DNA of 44,015 nt from positions 1-44,015 of the IMG/VR virus record IMGVR_UViG_3300032088_000017, one strand, 5' to 3'. Every line of letters begins with the position of its first letter. The first letter of the stretch is position 1. The notes below the pieces were generated by a model. That model worked only from the letters and a program-made list of their open reading frames with translations. It searched no databases and was not told the DNA's origin. This document shows, one piece after another, positions 37,651 to 44,015 of this stretch. This DNA comes from a virus. The position numbers were made by a program, and so were the translations under genes.

Positions 37651-38607
37651 ATGTTTACATATACGAAGACTAAACCAATCATTTTGGCTATTGGCGATTC
37701 GTTTACTGATCCTAACTTTAAATCACACCTTCAAGATATTCCTGATGACAAGCGCGGCGGATGGGATATGTGGCCCGATTACATCAAACAAAACATAGAA
37801 CGCCACACAGGCGAAAAACATATATTGGTTAACACAGGCAAATCTGGAGCGGGCAACAATTATCTATTTAAGAATATGGCCGCGGCTTTTGCCAAATATG
37901 GCGATAGAATAAAATACGTGTTTTGGGGCAGTACAGAGTGGCAGCGACACGAAGAATTTTGGACTGGTTCATTTTTAAACATCGCAGCAGACATTCATTG
38001 GTATGAAAAATTCTTGTCAACCGGCGATACGGAGCTGTTGAGAGCGCGCCATTGCGATGAAGAAATTATTAAATTGACAGGTTGGTATTACAAAGAAAAA
38101 TTTAGTAAACCTGAAGCGCAAAGAAGGTTAATAATAAGTGGAGCTCAGCACATGTACCAAGCTCACCATATGGCCAGAAGTCACGGCGCGCAATATTTAG
38201 AGTATCCTTTAATAAAGACACTGCCCAGCGTAAATTCCGTTAAAAGTACACTGGCTCGAGTTTTTCCTGACTTAGATGATATAGACGCGCGTGTATCATG
38301 GGATGATAAATGGCGGCAGGTCGAATGGTCAAAAACTCCTTACGCAGATTATTTGATGGAATGGAAAGAACATTTTCCAAACAACCAATTTCTCGTTTCA
38401 GATGCTCAGGACTGGACAACTGGAAGGAATTTAAAATCTTCTAAAGGCGATATCTGCAAACTGCGAATTCGCCCTGTTAAACCTGGTGATGCTAACAACA
38501 GCGGTGGTAAATTTGGAGGCTTAGACAATCATCCTAACGCGGCCGGCCAAAAAGATATTGCAGAGCACATTTGGAAATACTATATTAAAACATTTGCTGA
38601 CAAATGA
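37651..38607 (+). CDS. SGNH-hydrolase-like protein, paralogue
   Basis: A 318-residue protein with block I AIGDSFTDPNF (Ser17), TGKSGAGNNYLFKNM (block III GxxN) and C-terminal DNHPNAAGQKDIAEHIWKYY (DxxH). It aligns throughout with the upstream gene (LPDDRRGGW versus IPDDKRGGW; IKYVFVGG versus IKYVFWGS), so the two arose by duplication. I use the ATG at 37651 with GAGG 6 bases upstream; earlier ATGs at 37639 and 37645 overlap that site. A variant TATAAAATA at 37587 could add late transcription. Confidence 0.8.
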   Translation: MFTYTKTKPIILAIGDSFTDPNFKSHLQDIPDDKRGGWDMWPDYIKQNIERHTGEKHILVNTGKSGAGNNYLFKNMAAAFAKYGDRIKYVFWGSTEWQRHEEFWTGSFLNIAADIHWYEKFLSTGDTELLRARHCDEEIIKLTGWYYKEKFSKPEAQRRLIISGAQHMYQAHHMARSHGAQYLEYPLIKTLPSVNSVKSTLARVFPDLDDIDARVSWDDKWRQVEWSKTPYADYLMEWKEHFPNNQFLVSDAQDWTTGRNLKSSKGDICKLRIRPVKPGDANNSGGKFGGLDNHPNAAGQKDIAEHIWKYYIKTFADK

Positions 38608-39251
38608 ATATCAGATTTGATAAGGAGTCAAAAACGACTGCACATGATGGACGGTGCGGTTGGTTTCAACTCTTCCAGGTTTTTGCAAACCCTGATGTAT
38701 TAGTAATAGAGGCAACAAATCCTGATTACATTAAAATTTGCTATGACGCGTTCAAGCATTTCGTGCCTGGCACACATGATATCGATATTAGACAGATAGA
38801 TTATAATAACACGACTGCAGCTGTATATGATTATTCTAAGCCAGTTCATCGGGATCCCAATGATTGGGAACATAAGATAACTAAAACTAATAAGAAACGA
38901 TGGATAACAAGCTCGTGGATGTATGAGGACGACTTAGATAGTACAGACGGCGGTGAACGGACAGTGCGACTGAAGCATAGATCGTTAGATCCACATCTAG
39001 CTCCATTGATCGAAACTATGCACAATAATCCAGACTATGTTGATTTAGGAAAATCACGAAGATTTCATTGTTCATATTCGCTGATACGCAAAATGCAGTT
39101 TGTACTAGATTCTAAGTTTTACTTTGGTAGCACATGCTCGTGGAGCTCTTGGGCTAAAGCGTGTGGAATTAAAACATACGTATTTTACAATCCGGCTTTG
39201 CCATCTGAATATAAAAAAGATTTTGTTGAATTTGATTTACAATTAATTTAA
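38604..39251 (+). CDS. Glycosyltransferase-like hypothetical protein
   Basis: A 215-residue protein overlapping the preceding stop by 4 bases. HDGRCGWFQLFQVF at the start and FYFGSTCSWSSWAKACGIK (about residues 173-191) near the end give it the look of a glycan-related transferase of the type that scans a nucleotide-sugar site, but no certain family is seen. It completes the three-gene rightward late group. The A-rich end of this gene is also the upstream element of the next promoter. Confidence 0.55.
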   Translation: MNIRFDKESKTTAHDGRCGWFQLFQVFANPDVLVIEATNPDYIKICYDAFKHFVPGTHDIDIRQIDYNNTTAAVYDYSKPVHRDPNDWEHKITKTNKKRWITSSWMYEDDLDSTDGGERTVRLKHRSLDPHLAPLIETMHNNPDYVDLGKSRRFHCSYSLIRKMQFVLDSKFYFGSTCSWSSWAKACGIKTYVFYNPALPSEYKKDFVEFDLQLI

Positions 39252-39299
39252 AAAAAGTGCATTTAGGGGGTTTACATCTCGTTTGTAGTATGGTATAAA
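39241..39299 (+). promoter_or_regulatory. Early promoter with A-tract and G-run
   Basis: AATTAATTTAAAAAA (39241-39255), TTTAGGGGG, TTTACA (39271-39276), a 17-bp spacer ending TATGG, and TATAAA (39294-39299). It is nearly identical to the elements at 471 and 2418. Confidence 0.85.
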
Positions 39300-39328
39300 G
39301 AATCATAAACCAGATAGAGGAAATTATA

Positions 39329-39679
39329 ATGGCTTTTATTACTCAAGTTGAAAAAAAAGAACGTGCTGTGCAAATCAAAAAAGTGCTTAATAAGTATGGC
39401 TACAAAGGCACTGTCGGTGTTCGTCATCACTCCACGCTTGTTGTAAACCTTAAATCAGGCCCATATGACTTTACAGATCAATACAATGTCAACACTTATT
39501 GGATTGACAAACATTACACCGGAATCGTTAAGAACTTTCTTAATGATCTAGTCGCCGCTATGAAAGGCGCAAATTGGTATAACAACAGCGATATCATGAC
39601 TGACTATTTCGATGTTGCATACTACTGTGACATTAATGTCGGCGTTAGCCATAAAAGTCCTTATGTCGTAACAAAATAA
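39329..39679 (+). CDS. Conserved phage protein (LPD29-like)
   Basis: A 116-residue protein: IKKVLNKYGYKGTVGVRHHSTLVVNLKSG, then NWYNNSDIMTDYFDVAYYCD and INVGVSHKSPY. This is a family found in many large phages of Gram-negative bacteria, resembling polyvalent-protein-associated domains. It has an aromatic, Asp-rich surface. Function unknown. AGAGGAA precedes the ATG, and the promoter upstream is strong. Confidence 0.75.
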   Translation: MAFITQVEKKERAVQIKKVLNKYGYKGTVGVRHHSTLVVNLKSGPYDFTDQYNVNTYWIDKHYTGIVKNFLNDLVAAMKGANWYNNSDIMTDYFDVAYYCDINVGVSHKSPYVVTK

Positions 39680-39683
39680 AATT

Positions 39684-39718
39684 AAGGGGTTTACATCCCC
39701 TTTTTTTTATGTTACAAA
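39684..39718 (+). promoter_or_regulatory. Overlapping terminator and early promoter
   Basis: AAGGGG (39684-39689), loop TTTACAT, CCCCTT (39697-39702) and T's to 39708 form an intrinsic terminator. The -35 TTTACA (39690-39695) is its loop, and the -10 TACAAA (39713-39718) follows at 17 bp. Confidence 0.82.
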
Positions 39719-39746
39719 GGTATATCAGATAAATAAAGGAATCAGC

Positions 39747-39944
39747 ATGTACTATATCAATCAAATCAAAGCTCTTCTTGACTGTGACACAGAAAATGCC
39801 GAAGCTGTTTATAACAACATCGCATGGCTCGATCTTAGTGAAATAACTCAGAGCGAATTTAATCGTGAAGTCAAAATTGCTAATATGATTGTTAACTCTT
39901 CTGAAGAAGAATTGATTGCAATGTTAGAGGCTGAAGTAGCATGA
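39747..39944 (+). CDS. Small acidic protein
   Basis: A 65-residue acidic helical protein (MYYINQIKALLDCDTENAEA, EEELIAMLEAEVA). AAGGAA lies upstream, and the stop overlaps the next start by 4 bases. No family is recognised; it heads a four-gene early group. Confidence 0.68.
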   Translation: MYYINQIKALLDCDTENAEAVYNNIAWLDLSEITQSEFNREVKIANMIVNSSEEELIAMLEAEVA

Positions 39945-40171
39945 AAATAGAATTTGAAGGTGTAAAATATGACACTGTAAACGGTGATCCTTTTGATCGA
40001 GGATCAGCCGACTCATATTACGGTCGCAGAATGGATCCACACTATTGGCCCAGCGGCACGTATAAAGGTCATCGTGTAGAAGAAGAAGACATGTCTGAAA
40101 AAGAAATTGCTGAATATTATGCTGGATATAAGTATAATGAAGAATTAGGTGATTATAAAGACTGGGGCTAA
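39941..40171 (+). CDS. Small hypothetical protein
   Basis: A 76-residue acidic and Tyr-rich protein (FDRGSADSYYGRRMDPHYWP, EEDMSEKEIAEYYAGY). The DRGSADSYYGR pattern is common in small phage and plasmid proteins of unknown function. Overlaps both neighbours (4 and 1 base). Confidence 0.72.
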   Translation: MKIEFEGVKYDTVNGDPFDRGSADSYYGRRMDPHYWPSGTYKGHRVEEEDMSEKEIAEYYAGYKYNEELGDYKDWG

Positions 40172-40410
40172 TGTTTACAAACGAAATTGAATTTGATGAG
40201 ACGATCACTACTATTGTATGTGATCGCGATCGCTATGAGGATGTCGCATTATTCATTGATGAAAATGAAGTGTATATGCGGCAATACAACGAAAATAAAC
40301 CTGGCTGGGACCTTATTATAATGTCGCCAGAGATGTTTGCAGAAATGTTAACGGCACTTCGAAAGCCAGAAGGCTGTTATCAAACGATAGTGTATAAGGA
40401 AGAGATATGA
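40171..40410 (+). CDS. Small acidic hypothetical protein
   Basis: A 79-residue acidic protein with alternating hydrophobics (DETITTIVCDRDRYEDVALF, YETIVYKEEI-like end), probably alpha/beta. It is coupled to both neighbours by short overlaps. No family is recognised. Confidence 0.68.
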   Translation: MFTNEIEFDETITTIVCDRDRYEDVALFIDENEVYMRQYNENKPGWDLIIMSPEMFAEMLTALRKPEGCYQTIVYKEEI

Positions 40411-40571
40411 CATACGAACATATGCAAGTTACGCTTATGCAAATAGGCGATAAGCTTAACGCGGTCGAGAAAAGACTTGCCATGATTGAAGCACGTACTC
40501 TTACGCATAACGAAGAACTTCTTTCAATGCGAAAGAACATGGATGCAATAAAAAATGTATTATCTAGTTAA
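40407..40571 (+). CDS. Small coiled-coil protein
   Basis: A 54-residue protein (MQIGDKLNAVEKRLAMIEAR, EELLSMRKNMDAIKNVL) with heptads over its whole length, so probably a dimeric coiled coil. Overlaps the previous gene by 4 bases, with AAGGAAGAG upstream. It ends just before an early promoter. Confidence 0.65.
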   Translation: MTYEHMQVTLMQIGDKLNAVEKRLAMIEARTLTHNEELLSMRKNMDAIKNVLSS

Positions 40572-40588
40572 AAATTACATTTAGGGGG

Positions 40589-40617
40589 TTTACATTCGTT
40601 TTAAGATATGGTATAAA
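40589..40617 (+). promoter_or_regulatory. Early promoter
   Basis: TTTAGGGGG then TTTACA (40589-40594), a 17-bp spacer ending TATGG and TATAAA (40612-40617). It drives the genes at 40653-41374. Confidence 0.83.
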
Positions 40618-40652
40618 CTACTTATGATAAATTATAATGGAGTATGTGATAC

Positions 40653-40910
40653 ATGATGACCGACCAACAATTAGCTGACCGTAAAGCTTTAATTCGAACA
40701 ATTGCTGAACGCAAAGCTAAGCTGGCGAAAGTGCAAGCCAAATCAAAAGCACTGCCTAAACGTCTTCCAAAAAAGGCTCGTTCATTTATGGATTTGCCTA
40801 AAAACGAACACGTTAATATCAACCAATGGACAGACGCATCAAGCTATGCCCAAGAATATTATGGTGAGGTGAAATATCACACTCAACGATTTGACAATGA
40901 TTGGAATTAA
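40653..40910 (+). CDS. Small basic early protein
   Basis: An 85-residue protein with a Lys/Arg/Ala-rich helical first half (KAKLAKVQAKSKALPKRLPK) and an acidic, aromatic end. A double ATG (40653, 40656) follows GGAG at about 10 bases. Possibly binds nucleic acid or ribosomes. No family is recognised. Confidence 0.68.
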   Translation: MMTDQQLADRKALIRTIAERKAKLAKVQAKSKALPKRLPKKARSFMDLPKNEHVNINQWTDASSYAQEYYGEVKYHTQRFDNDWN

Positions 40911-40911
40911 A

Positions 40912-41178
40912 ATGAATCGACAAACGATAACGACTGCTTTAGAAAGCGGCGTACACACAGTACTTTTTGAAAAGGTAAATGGTGATAAGCGACTTATGCA
41001 ATGCACGCTTGATCCTACGCTTATGCCAGCAGCCACAAAGGTTGATGCACTGTCACAGACTAAGGTGCGTGAGATCAATGAGGAAGTGGTTGTTTGCTTT
41101 GACGTGACTGCAAAGGGTTGGCGCTCGTTTCGCGTAGAAAACCTCGAACAGTTTGACGGCCAGATCATTGCCAATTGA
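40912..41178 (+). CDS. DUF2693/WYL_2-like SH3-barrel protein
   Basis: An 88-residue protein: ITTALESGVHTVLFEKVNGD, RLMQCTLDPTLMP, VVCFDVTAKGWRSFRVENLE. The ending WRSFRVENL is the hallmark of the DUF2693 (WYL_2) SH3-like family common in T4-like phages. The start at 40912 has GGAA 5 bases upstream; the longer frame from 40891 overlaps the previous gene. WYL-type domains bind ligands or nucleic acids, but this family's role is unknown. Confidence 0.85.
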   Translation: MNRQTITTALESGVHTVLFEKVNGDKRLMQCTLDPTLMPAATKVDALSQTKVREINEEVVVCFDVTAKGWRSFRVENLEQFDGQIIAN

Positions 41179-41374
41179 TCCTGGTTTAATTGCAGTCGGC
41201 GCTGGACTACTATGCGCCGTCTGTGGTTATGGTATAGGAAGCAATGCTCTTAGCCGTAACAACGAAAGGGCAATCGAAGATACGATCATCTATCTTTGCG
41301 AAAACGGATATGTCAAACATCGTGAACTAGCAGATGGCGAAGTTGAAATAATTCCGTTAGAAGGTGAAGTTTAG
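41168..41374 (+). CDS. Small membrane protein, start uncertain
   Basis: A 68-residue protein with a transmembrane segment (GLIAVGAGLLCAVCGYGIGS) near the N-terminus and an acidic tail (HRELADGEVEIIPLEGEV). I take the TTG at 41168; a TTG at 41153 is an alternative, and no clear ribosome site marks either. It overlaps the previous gene by about 11 bases. Function unknown. Confidence 0.55.
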   Translation: MPIDPGLIAVGAGLLCAVCGYGIGSNALSRNNERAIEDTIIYLCENGYVKHRELADGEVEIIPLEGEV

Positions 41375-41376
41375 GG

Positions 41377-41405
41377 TTTACATTTTTGCGTGAACGTGGT
41401 ACAAT
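41377..41405 (+). promoter_or_regulatory. Early promoter
   Basis: TTTACA (41377-41382), a 17-bp spacer ending GTGG, and TACAAT (41400-41405). It drives the genes at 41430, 41912 and 42139. Confidence 0.83.
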
Positions 41406-41429
41406 TAATCATATATTATGGAGTGAAAC

Positions 41430-41912
41430 ATGACCAAAGCTGTAAAAGCCAGAAAGCCTAGAAAACCAATGTCGGCTGAGCAACGCAAAGCCGCCGGAGA
41501 AAGACTAGCAAAGGCTCGTGAGAAACGGGCGGCCGCGAATCCTCCACAATATAAGAACGTTCATCCTGCGGTACTAGCTCTACCGGAGGATGATGCGTTC
41601 TACTTTAAAAACGTTCGCAAATGGATAGCAACACAACGTGACCTACTATCAGCCGAAAAGAAGCTAATGCGCAAAGAGCCCAATACAAAAGGCATTGCTG
41701 GGCGCGTCTCTAATCATGAAGGCTATATTCGTAATCTTGAAAAGTTTTTACGAGATGGTGATTACGTTGATGAATTCTATGGCGAGCATCAACAAATGAA
41801 GATCAAATGGCGCTGTATCGCACCTGCTTACTATAAAGACGGTACACAGAAAAGAACACATGGTGTTTTCTACGAAGACATCGGCACTGTTTGGTCAGAC
41901 TACGAGGTATAA
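41430..41912 (+). CDS. Conserved T4-like phage protein
   Basis: A 160-residue protein. The basic N-terminus (KPRKPMSAEQRKAAGERLAK, AREKRAAANPPQYK) and the later VRKWIATQRDLL and EGYIRNLEKFLRDGDYVDEF match a family conserved in cyanophages just upstream of gp33. Nucleic-acid binding is likely from the charge. ATG with GGAG about 9 bases upstream. The stop overlaps the gp33 start. Confidence 0.78.
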   Translation: MTKAVKARKPRKPMSAEQRKAAGERLAKAREKRAAANPPQYKNVHPAVLALPEDDAFYFKNVRKWIATQRDLLSAEKKLMRKEPNTKGIAGRVSNHEGYIRNLEKFLRDGDYVDEFYGEHQQMKIKWRCIAPAYYKDGTQKRTHGVFYEDIGTVWSDYEV

Positions 41913-42142
41913 TGGTAGAAACACAATTTTTAACTAAAAGCAAGTTCTCGGTGTTAATCGAGAACTCTGTTATTAAAAAGAAAATGTCGTACATTGATGC
42001 AGTCGTTGATATCTGTGAAAAGCAAGGTATCGATCCTGAAGATGTACGCAAATTTATATCTGCTCCTATTAAGGATAAGATTGAAGCCGAGGCGATGAAA
42101 CTCAATTATCTGCCTCGTGGAAATGAGTTAACATTTGAATGA
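41912..42142 (+). CDS. 33: Late-transcription coactivator gp33
   Basis: A 76-residue protein that fits T4 gp33, which links host RNA polymerase, gp55 sigma and the gp45 clamp at late promoters. FSVLIENSVIKKKMSYIDAV and IDPEDVRKFISAPIKDKIEAEAM align in order with the T4 gp33 pattern (IIEKMVEEFGMSYLEA and EKIQSEAI). It is shorter than T4 gp33 (112), lacking about 30 N-terminal residues. The clamp-binding tail is expected at the C-terminus (here NELTFE). Start at 41912, overlapping the previous stop. Confidence 0.85.
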   Translation: MVETQFLTKSKFSVLIENSVIKKKMSYIDAVVDICEKQGIDPEDVRKFISAPIKDKIEAEAMKLNYLPRGNELTFE

Positions 42143-43164
42143 AGCCGCTGCGCAATATAAATTTTATCTTATCTAACAGATGTAATGCAACATGTATTTG
42201 GTGTCCTAGTTCTCGGGGCACCAAATTGCAATTTGACATGGATAAAGATTTGGTCTTTAAGATCGTTGATGAGATTTCTGATCCGGCATTTCCGTATGAG
42301 ATTAAAAATATGCATATGAGTGAGAATGGTGAGGCACTATATCATAAAGATTTTATTGAAATTCTACGATACATAAAAAAGAAATTGCCAAACACCGAAG
42401 TTGATATGCTAAGTAATTTTGGACTCATGTCTAAAAAGGTTGCAGAGATCTTAGTAAAGGAAAAACTTTTCTATTCAATTCAAGTCAACGTTGATGGGCA
42501 CAATCAAGATTCATACGGTGCAGTGAAAGGTATTCCACTCAAATCAGTGATGAAAAATCTAAAACATTTTTTAGAGTTGCGCGCCAAACATTATCCTGAA
42601 ATGGATTTTGCGATTAATGTAATGCCTGCCTTTGAATATACTGCTACAGTGTTCACTGTATTTAATAAAAATCCTGCTCAAGTAAAACCAGGAACATCAG
42701 TGCCATTTAGCTCTCACGAGCTTGTGACACAAATGCTTAAAGACGAATTGGGTGAACACATATATGATTCGCTCACGCTAGTCAGGCATAGTGAATCAGG
42801 CTTATGGGCCGAAAGATCTAAATTTAAATCCGGAGAATATGAGTCACAACCCGATTTAAAATGCCCGCTCATATCAGTGATACAAGAAGTGATGTACATA
42901 GCACCAAATGGTGATTACTATGCATGTTGCCTTGATGATAATCAGGATCTTGTGCTTGGCAATTTAAAAGAACAAACAGTATTAGAAGTTTGGCAATCAC
43001 AAAGGCGGATTAACTTTGTTAATCAGTTAAAGATGCAAAACTTTGAAAAGATAGGTTATCCATGTAGTACAGTGGGTGCTTGTCAAAGCGTCTCTATCGA
43101 TAAGGTCCAATACGAAGAAATGACCAGCGTTTATTCCGATGGTGACGTAATTGTTTTTGAATAA
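42139..43164 (+). CDS. Radical SAM/SPASM-like protein
   Basis: A 341-residue radical SAM enzyme: SNRCNATCIWCPSS with the CxxxCxxC cluster at Cys15, 19 and 22 that binds the [4Fe-4S]-SAM centre. The C-terminal third has further Cys residues (KCPLISV, YYACCLDDN, YPCSTVGACQS), as in SPASM-type auxiliary-cluster domains that modify peptides or sugars. The substrate is unknown. It overlaps gp33 by 4 bases and is transcribed with it, an unusual place between gp33 and gp32. Confidence 0.88.
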   Translation: MKPLRNINFILSNRCNATCIWCPSSRGTKLQFDMDKDLVFKIVDEISDPAFPYEIKNMHMSENGEALYHKDFIEILRYIKKKLPNTEVDMLSNFGLMSKKVAEILVKEKLFYSIQVNVDGHNQDSYGAVKGIPLKSVMKNLKHFLELRAKHYPEMDFAINVMPAFEYTATVFTVFNKNPAQVKPGTSVPFSSHELVTQMLKDELGEHIYDSLTLVRHSESGLWAERSKFKSGEYESQPDLKCPLISVIQEVMYIAPNGDYYACCLDDNQDLVLGNLKEQTVLEVWQSQRRINFVNQLKMQNFEKIGYPCSTVGACQSVSIDKVQYEEMTSVYSDGDVIVFE

Positions 43165-43179
43165 ACGTATATATAAGGG

Positions 43180-43208
43180 TGTACTGCGACGCATGAACGT
43201 GGTATAAT
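43180..43208 (+). promoter_or_regulatory. Promoter of gene 32
   Basis: TGTACT (43180-43185), a 17-bp spacer ending GTGG and TATAAT (43203-43208). The -35 box is weaker than in the others. Confidence 0.65.
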
Positions 43209-43246
43209 AATTCAGTCAATACTACAGCAAATAAGGAAACATACAT

Positions 43247-44015
43247 ATGTCTTTTGCAAATCTAAAACGTAATAAATCTAACATCTCTAAACTCATCCAA
43301 GCAGCCGAGTCTGCAGGCGGTGGTGGCGAAAAGAAAAGCTACGGAGATGATCGTGTATGGAAACCAACAGTAGATAAGGCCGGCAACGGTTACGCTATTC
43401 TTCGTTTCCTTCCTGCCGGCGAAGGTCAAGAACTACCTTGGGCACGGTACTGGGATCACGGTTTCAAAGGCCCAACTGGCCAATGGTACATCGAACGTTC
43501 TCTTACATCTATCGGCCAAGCAGATCCTGTTGGTGAACTTAATTCTAAACTATGGAACACAGGCATCGAAGAAGATAAAGCTACTGCACGCATGCAGAAG
43601 CGGCGGCTACACTATGTGTCAAATGTTCTTGTTGTATCCGATCCTGCTAATCCTGAGCGTGAAGGTAAAATCATGCTCTATCAATATGGCAAGAAAATCC
43701 ATGACAAAATCATGGATATGATGCAACCAGAGTTTGCAGACGAAACTCCTACAAATCCATTTGATATGTGGGAAGGTGCAGACTTTAAACTCAAAATCCG
43801 TAATGTCGAAGGTTATCGTAACTATGACAAATCAGAATTTGCTTCACCAAAAGCTATTTCTGATGACGATACAAAACTTGAGTCTTTGTATAACGGAATG
43901 TATAATCTTGGTGAGTTTGAAGATCCGGCTAACTACAAAACATACTCTGAGCTACAAGCTAAACTGCAGCGAGTGCTTGGTGAATCAGTAGATGCTGGCG
44001 CGCAGTCAATTGCTC
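43247..44015 (+). CDS. 32: Single-stranded-DNA-binding protein gp32, truncated by the window end
   Basis: The first 256 residues are present and the frame is still open. The N-terminal LKRNKSNISKLI is the cooperativity-type motif; the core includes GYAILRFLPAG, PWARYWDHGF, WYIERSL and VLVVSDPANPEREGKIMLYQYGKKI, all in T4 order. gp32 coats ssDNA at the replication fork and in recombination. The zinc-binding Cys cluster of T4 gp32 is absent (here IGQADPVGELNSKLWN), as I remember for cyanophage homologues. AAGGAA lies 8 bases before the ATG. Confidence 0.95.
   Translation, partial: MSFANLKRNKSNISKLIQAAESAGGGGEKKSYGDDRVWKPTVDKAGNGYAILRFLPAGEGQELPWARYWDHGFKGPTGQWYIERSLTSIGQADPVGELNSKLWNTGIEEDKATARMQKRRLHYVSNVLVVSDPANPEREGKIMLYQYGKKIHDKIMDMMQPEFADETPTNPFDMWEGADFKLKIRNVEGYRNYDKSEFASPKAISDDDTKLESLYNGMYNLGEFEDPANYKTYSELQAKLQRVLGESVDAGAQSIA

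Noticed and set aside
1-44015. CRISPR array, tRNA genes, integrase or insertion sequence
   Set aside because: No regularly spaced direct repeats, cloverleaf candidates, recombinase motifs or terminal inverted repeats with transposase were seen.

Overview
The window is part of the genome of a lytic T4-type myovirus infecting a Gram-negative, probably aquatic or marine, bacterium. The T4 markers are the end-truncated single-stranded-DNA-binding protein gp32, the late-transcription coactivator gp33, exact copies of the late promoter TATAAATA, class I ribonucleotide reductase NrdA/NrdB, PhoH, and many small conserved proteins I know from cyanophage-, pelagiphage- and alphaproteobacterial T4-like phages. 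A Gram-negative host follows from the i-spanin/o-spanin pair, a lipobox lipoprotein and strong sigma-70-type promoters. I see no photosynthesis genes, tRNA genes, integrase, insertion sequence or CRISPR array, and the host cannot be named from sequence alone. Base composition looks uniform and moderately AT-rich.

Layout. 1-3180: small early genes and a DUF932 gene, each block headed by a promoter of the form TTTACA-17 bp-TATAAT. 3190-14337: one long rightward late operon opened by a terminator followed by TATAAATA. It encodes a KxDG ligase-like protein, a HIGH-type nucleotidyltransferase-like protein, a P-loop kinase, several lysine-rich repeat or core proteins, small structural-type proteins and the overlapping spanins. 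Several of these proteins start with a short motif resembling the T4 capsid-targeting sequence, which suggests they are packaged in the head. 14337-17646: nrdB-nrdA, a zinc-ribbon peptide and a GIY-YIG-like protein, behind a promoter carrying what look like tandem NrdR boxes. 17642-22809: a late DUF6433 gene, then early genes including PhoH, a GH19 endolysin, a RecB-like exonuclease and a HAD phosphatase. 22814-27531: a tightly coupled glycan cluster (glycosyltransferases, a PAPS-type sulfotransferase, a methyltransferase). 27536-31190: small early and late genes, with a structured non-coding RNA candidate at about 29802-29934. 31174-35614: a leftward late operon of envelope or secreted proteins, including a thermonuclease, an EF-hand membrane protein and an Asn/Thr-rich secreted protein. 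35645-36655: a switch zone with divergent late promoters, one a palindrome reading both ways, and a Fis-like DNA-binding protein. 36680-39251: two SGNH-hydrolase paralogues and a third surface-modification-type gene. 39271-44015: early genes, then gp33, a radical SAM protein and gp32.

How it fits together. A phage-wide early promoter, often fused to the terminator hairpin of the gene before it, drives small host-takeover and nucleotide-metabolism genes. gp33 is expected to couple replication to transcription from TATAAATA. The late genes then supply internal head proteins, lysis functions and surface-modifying enzymes.
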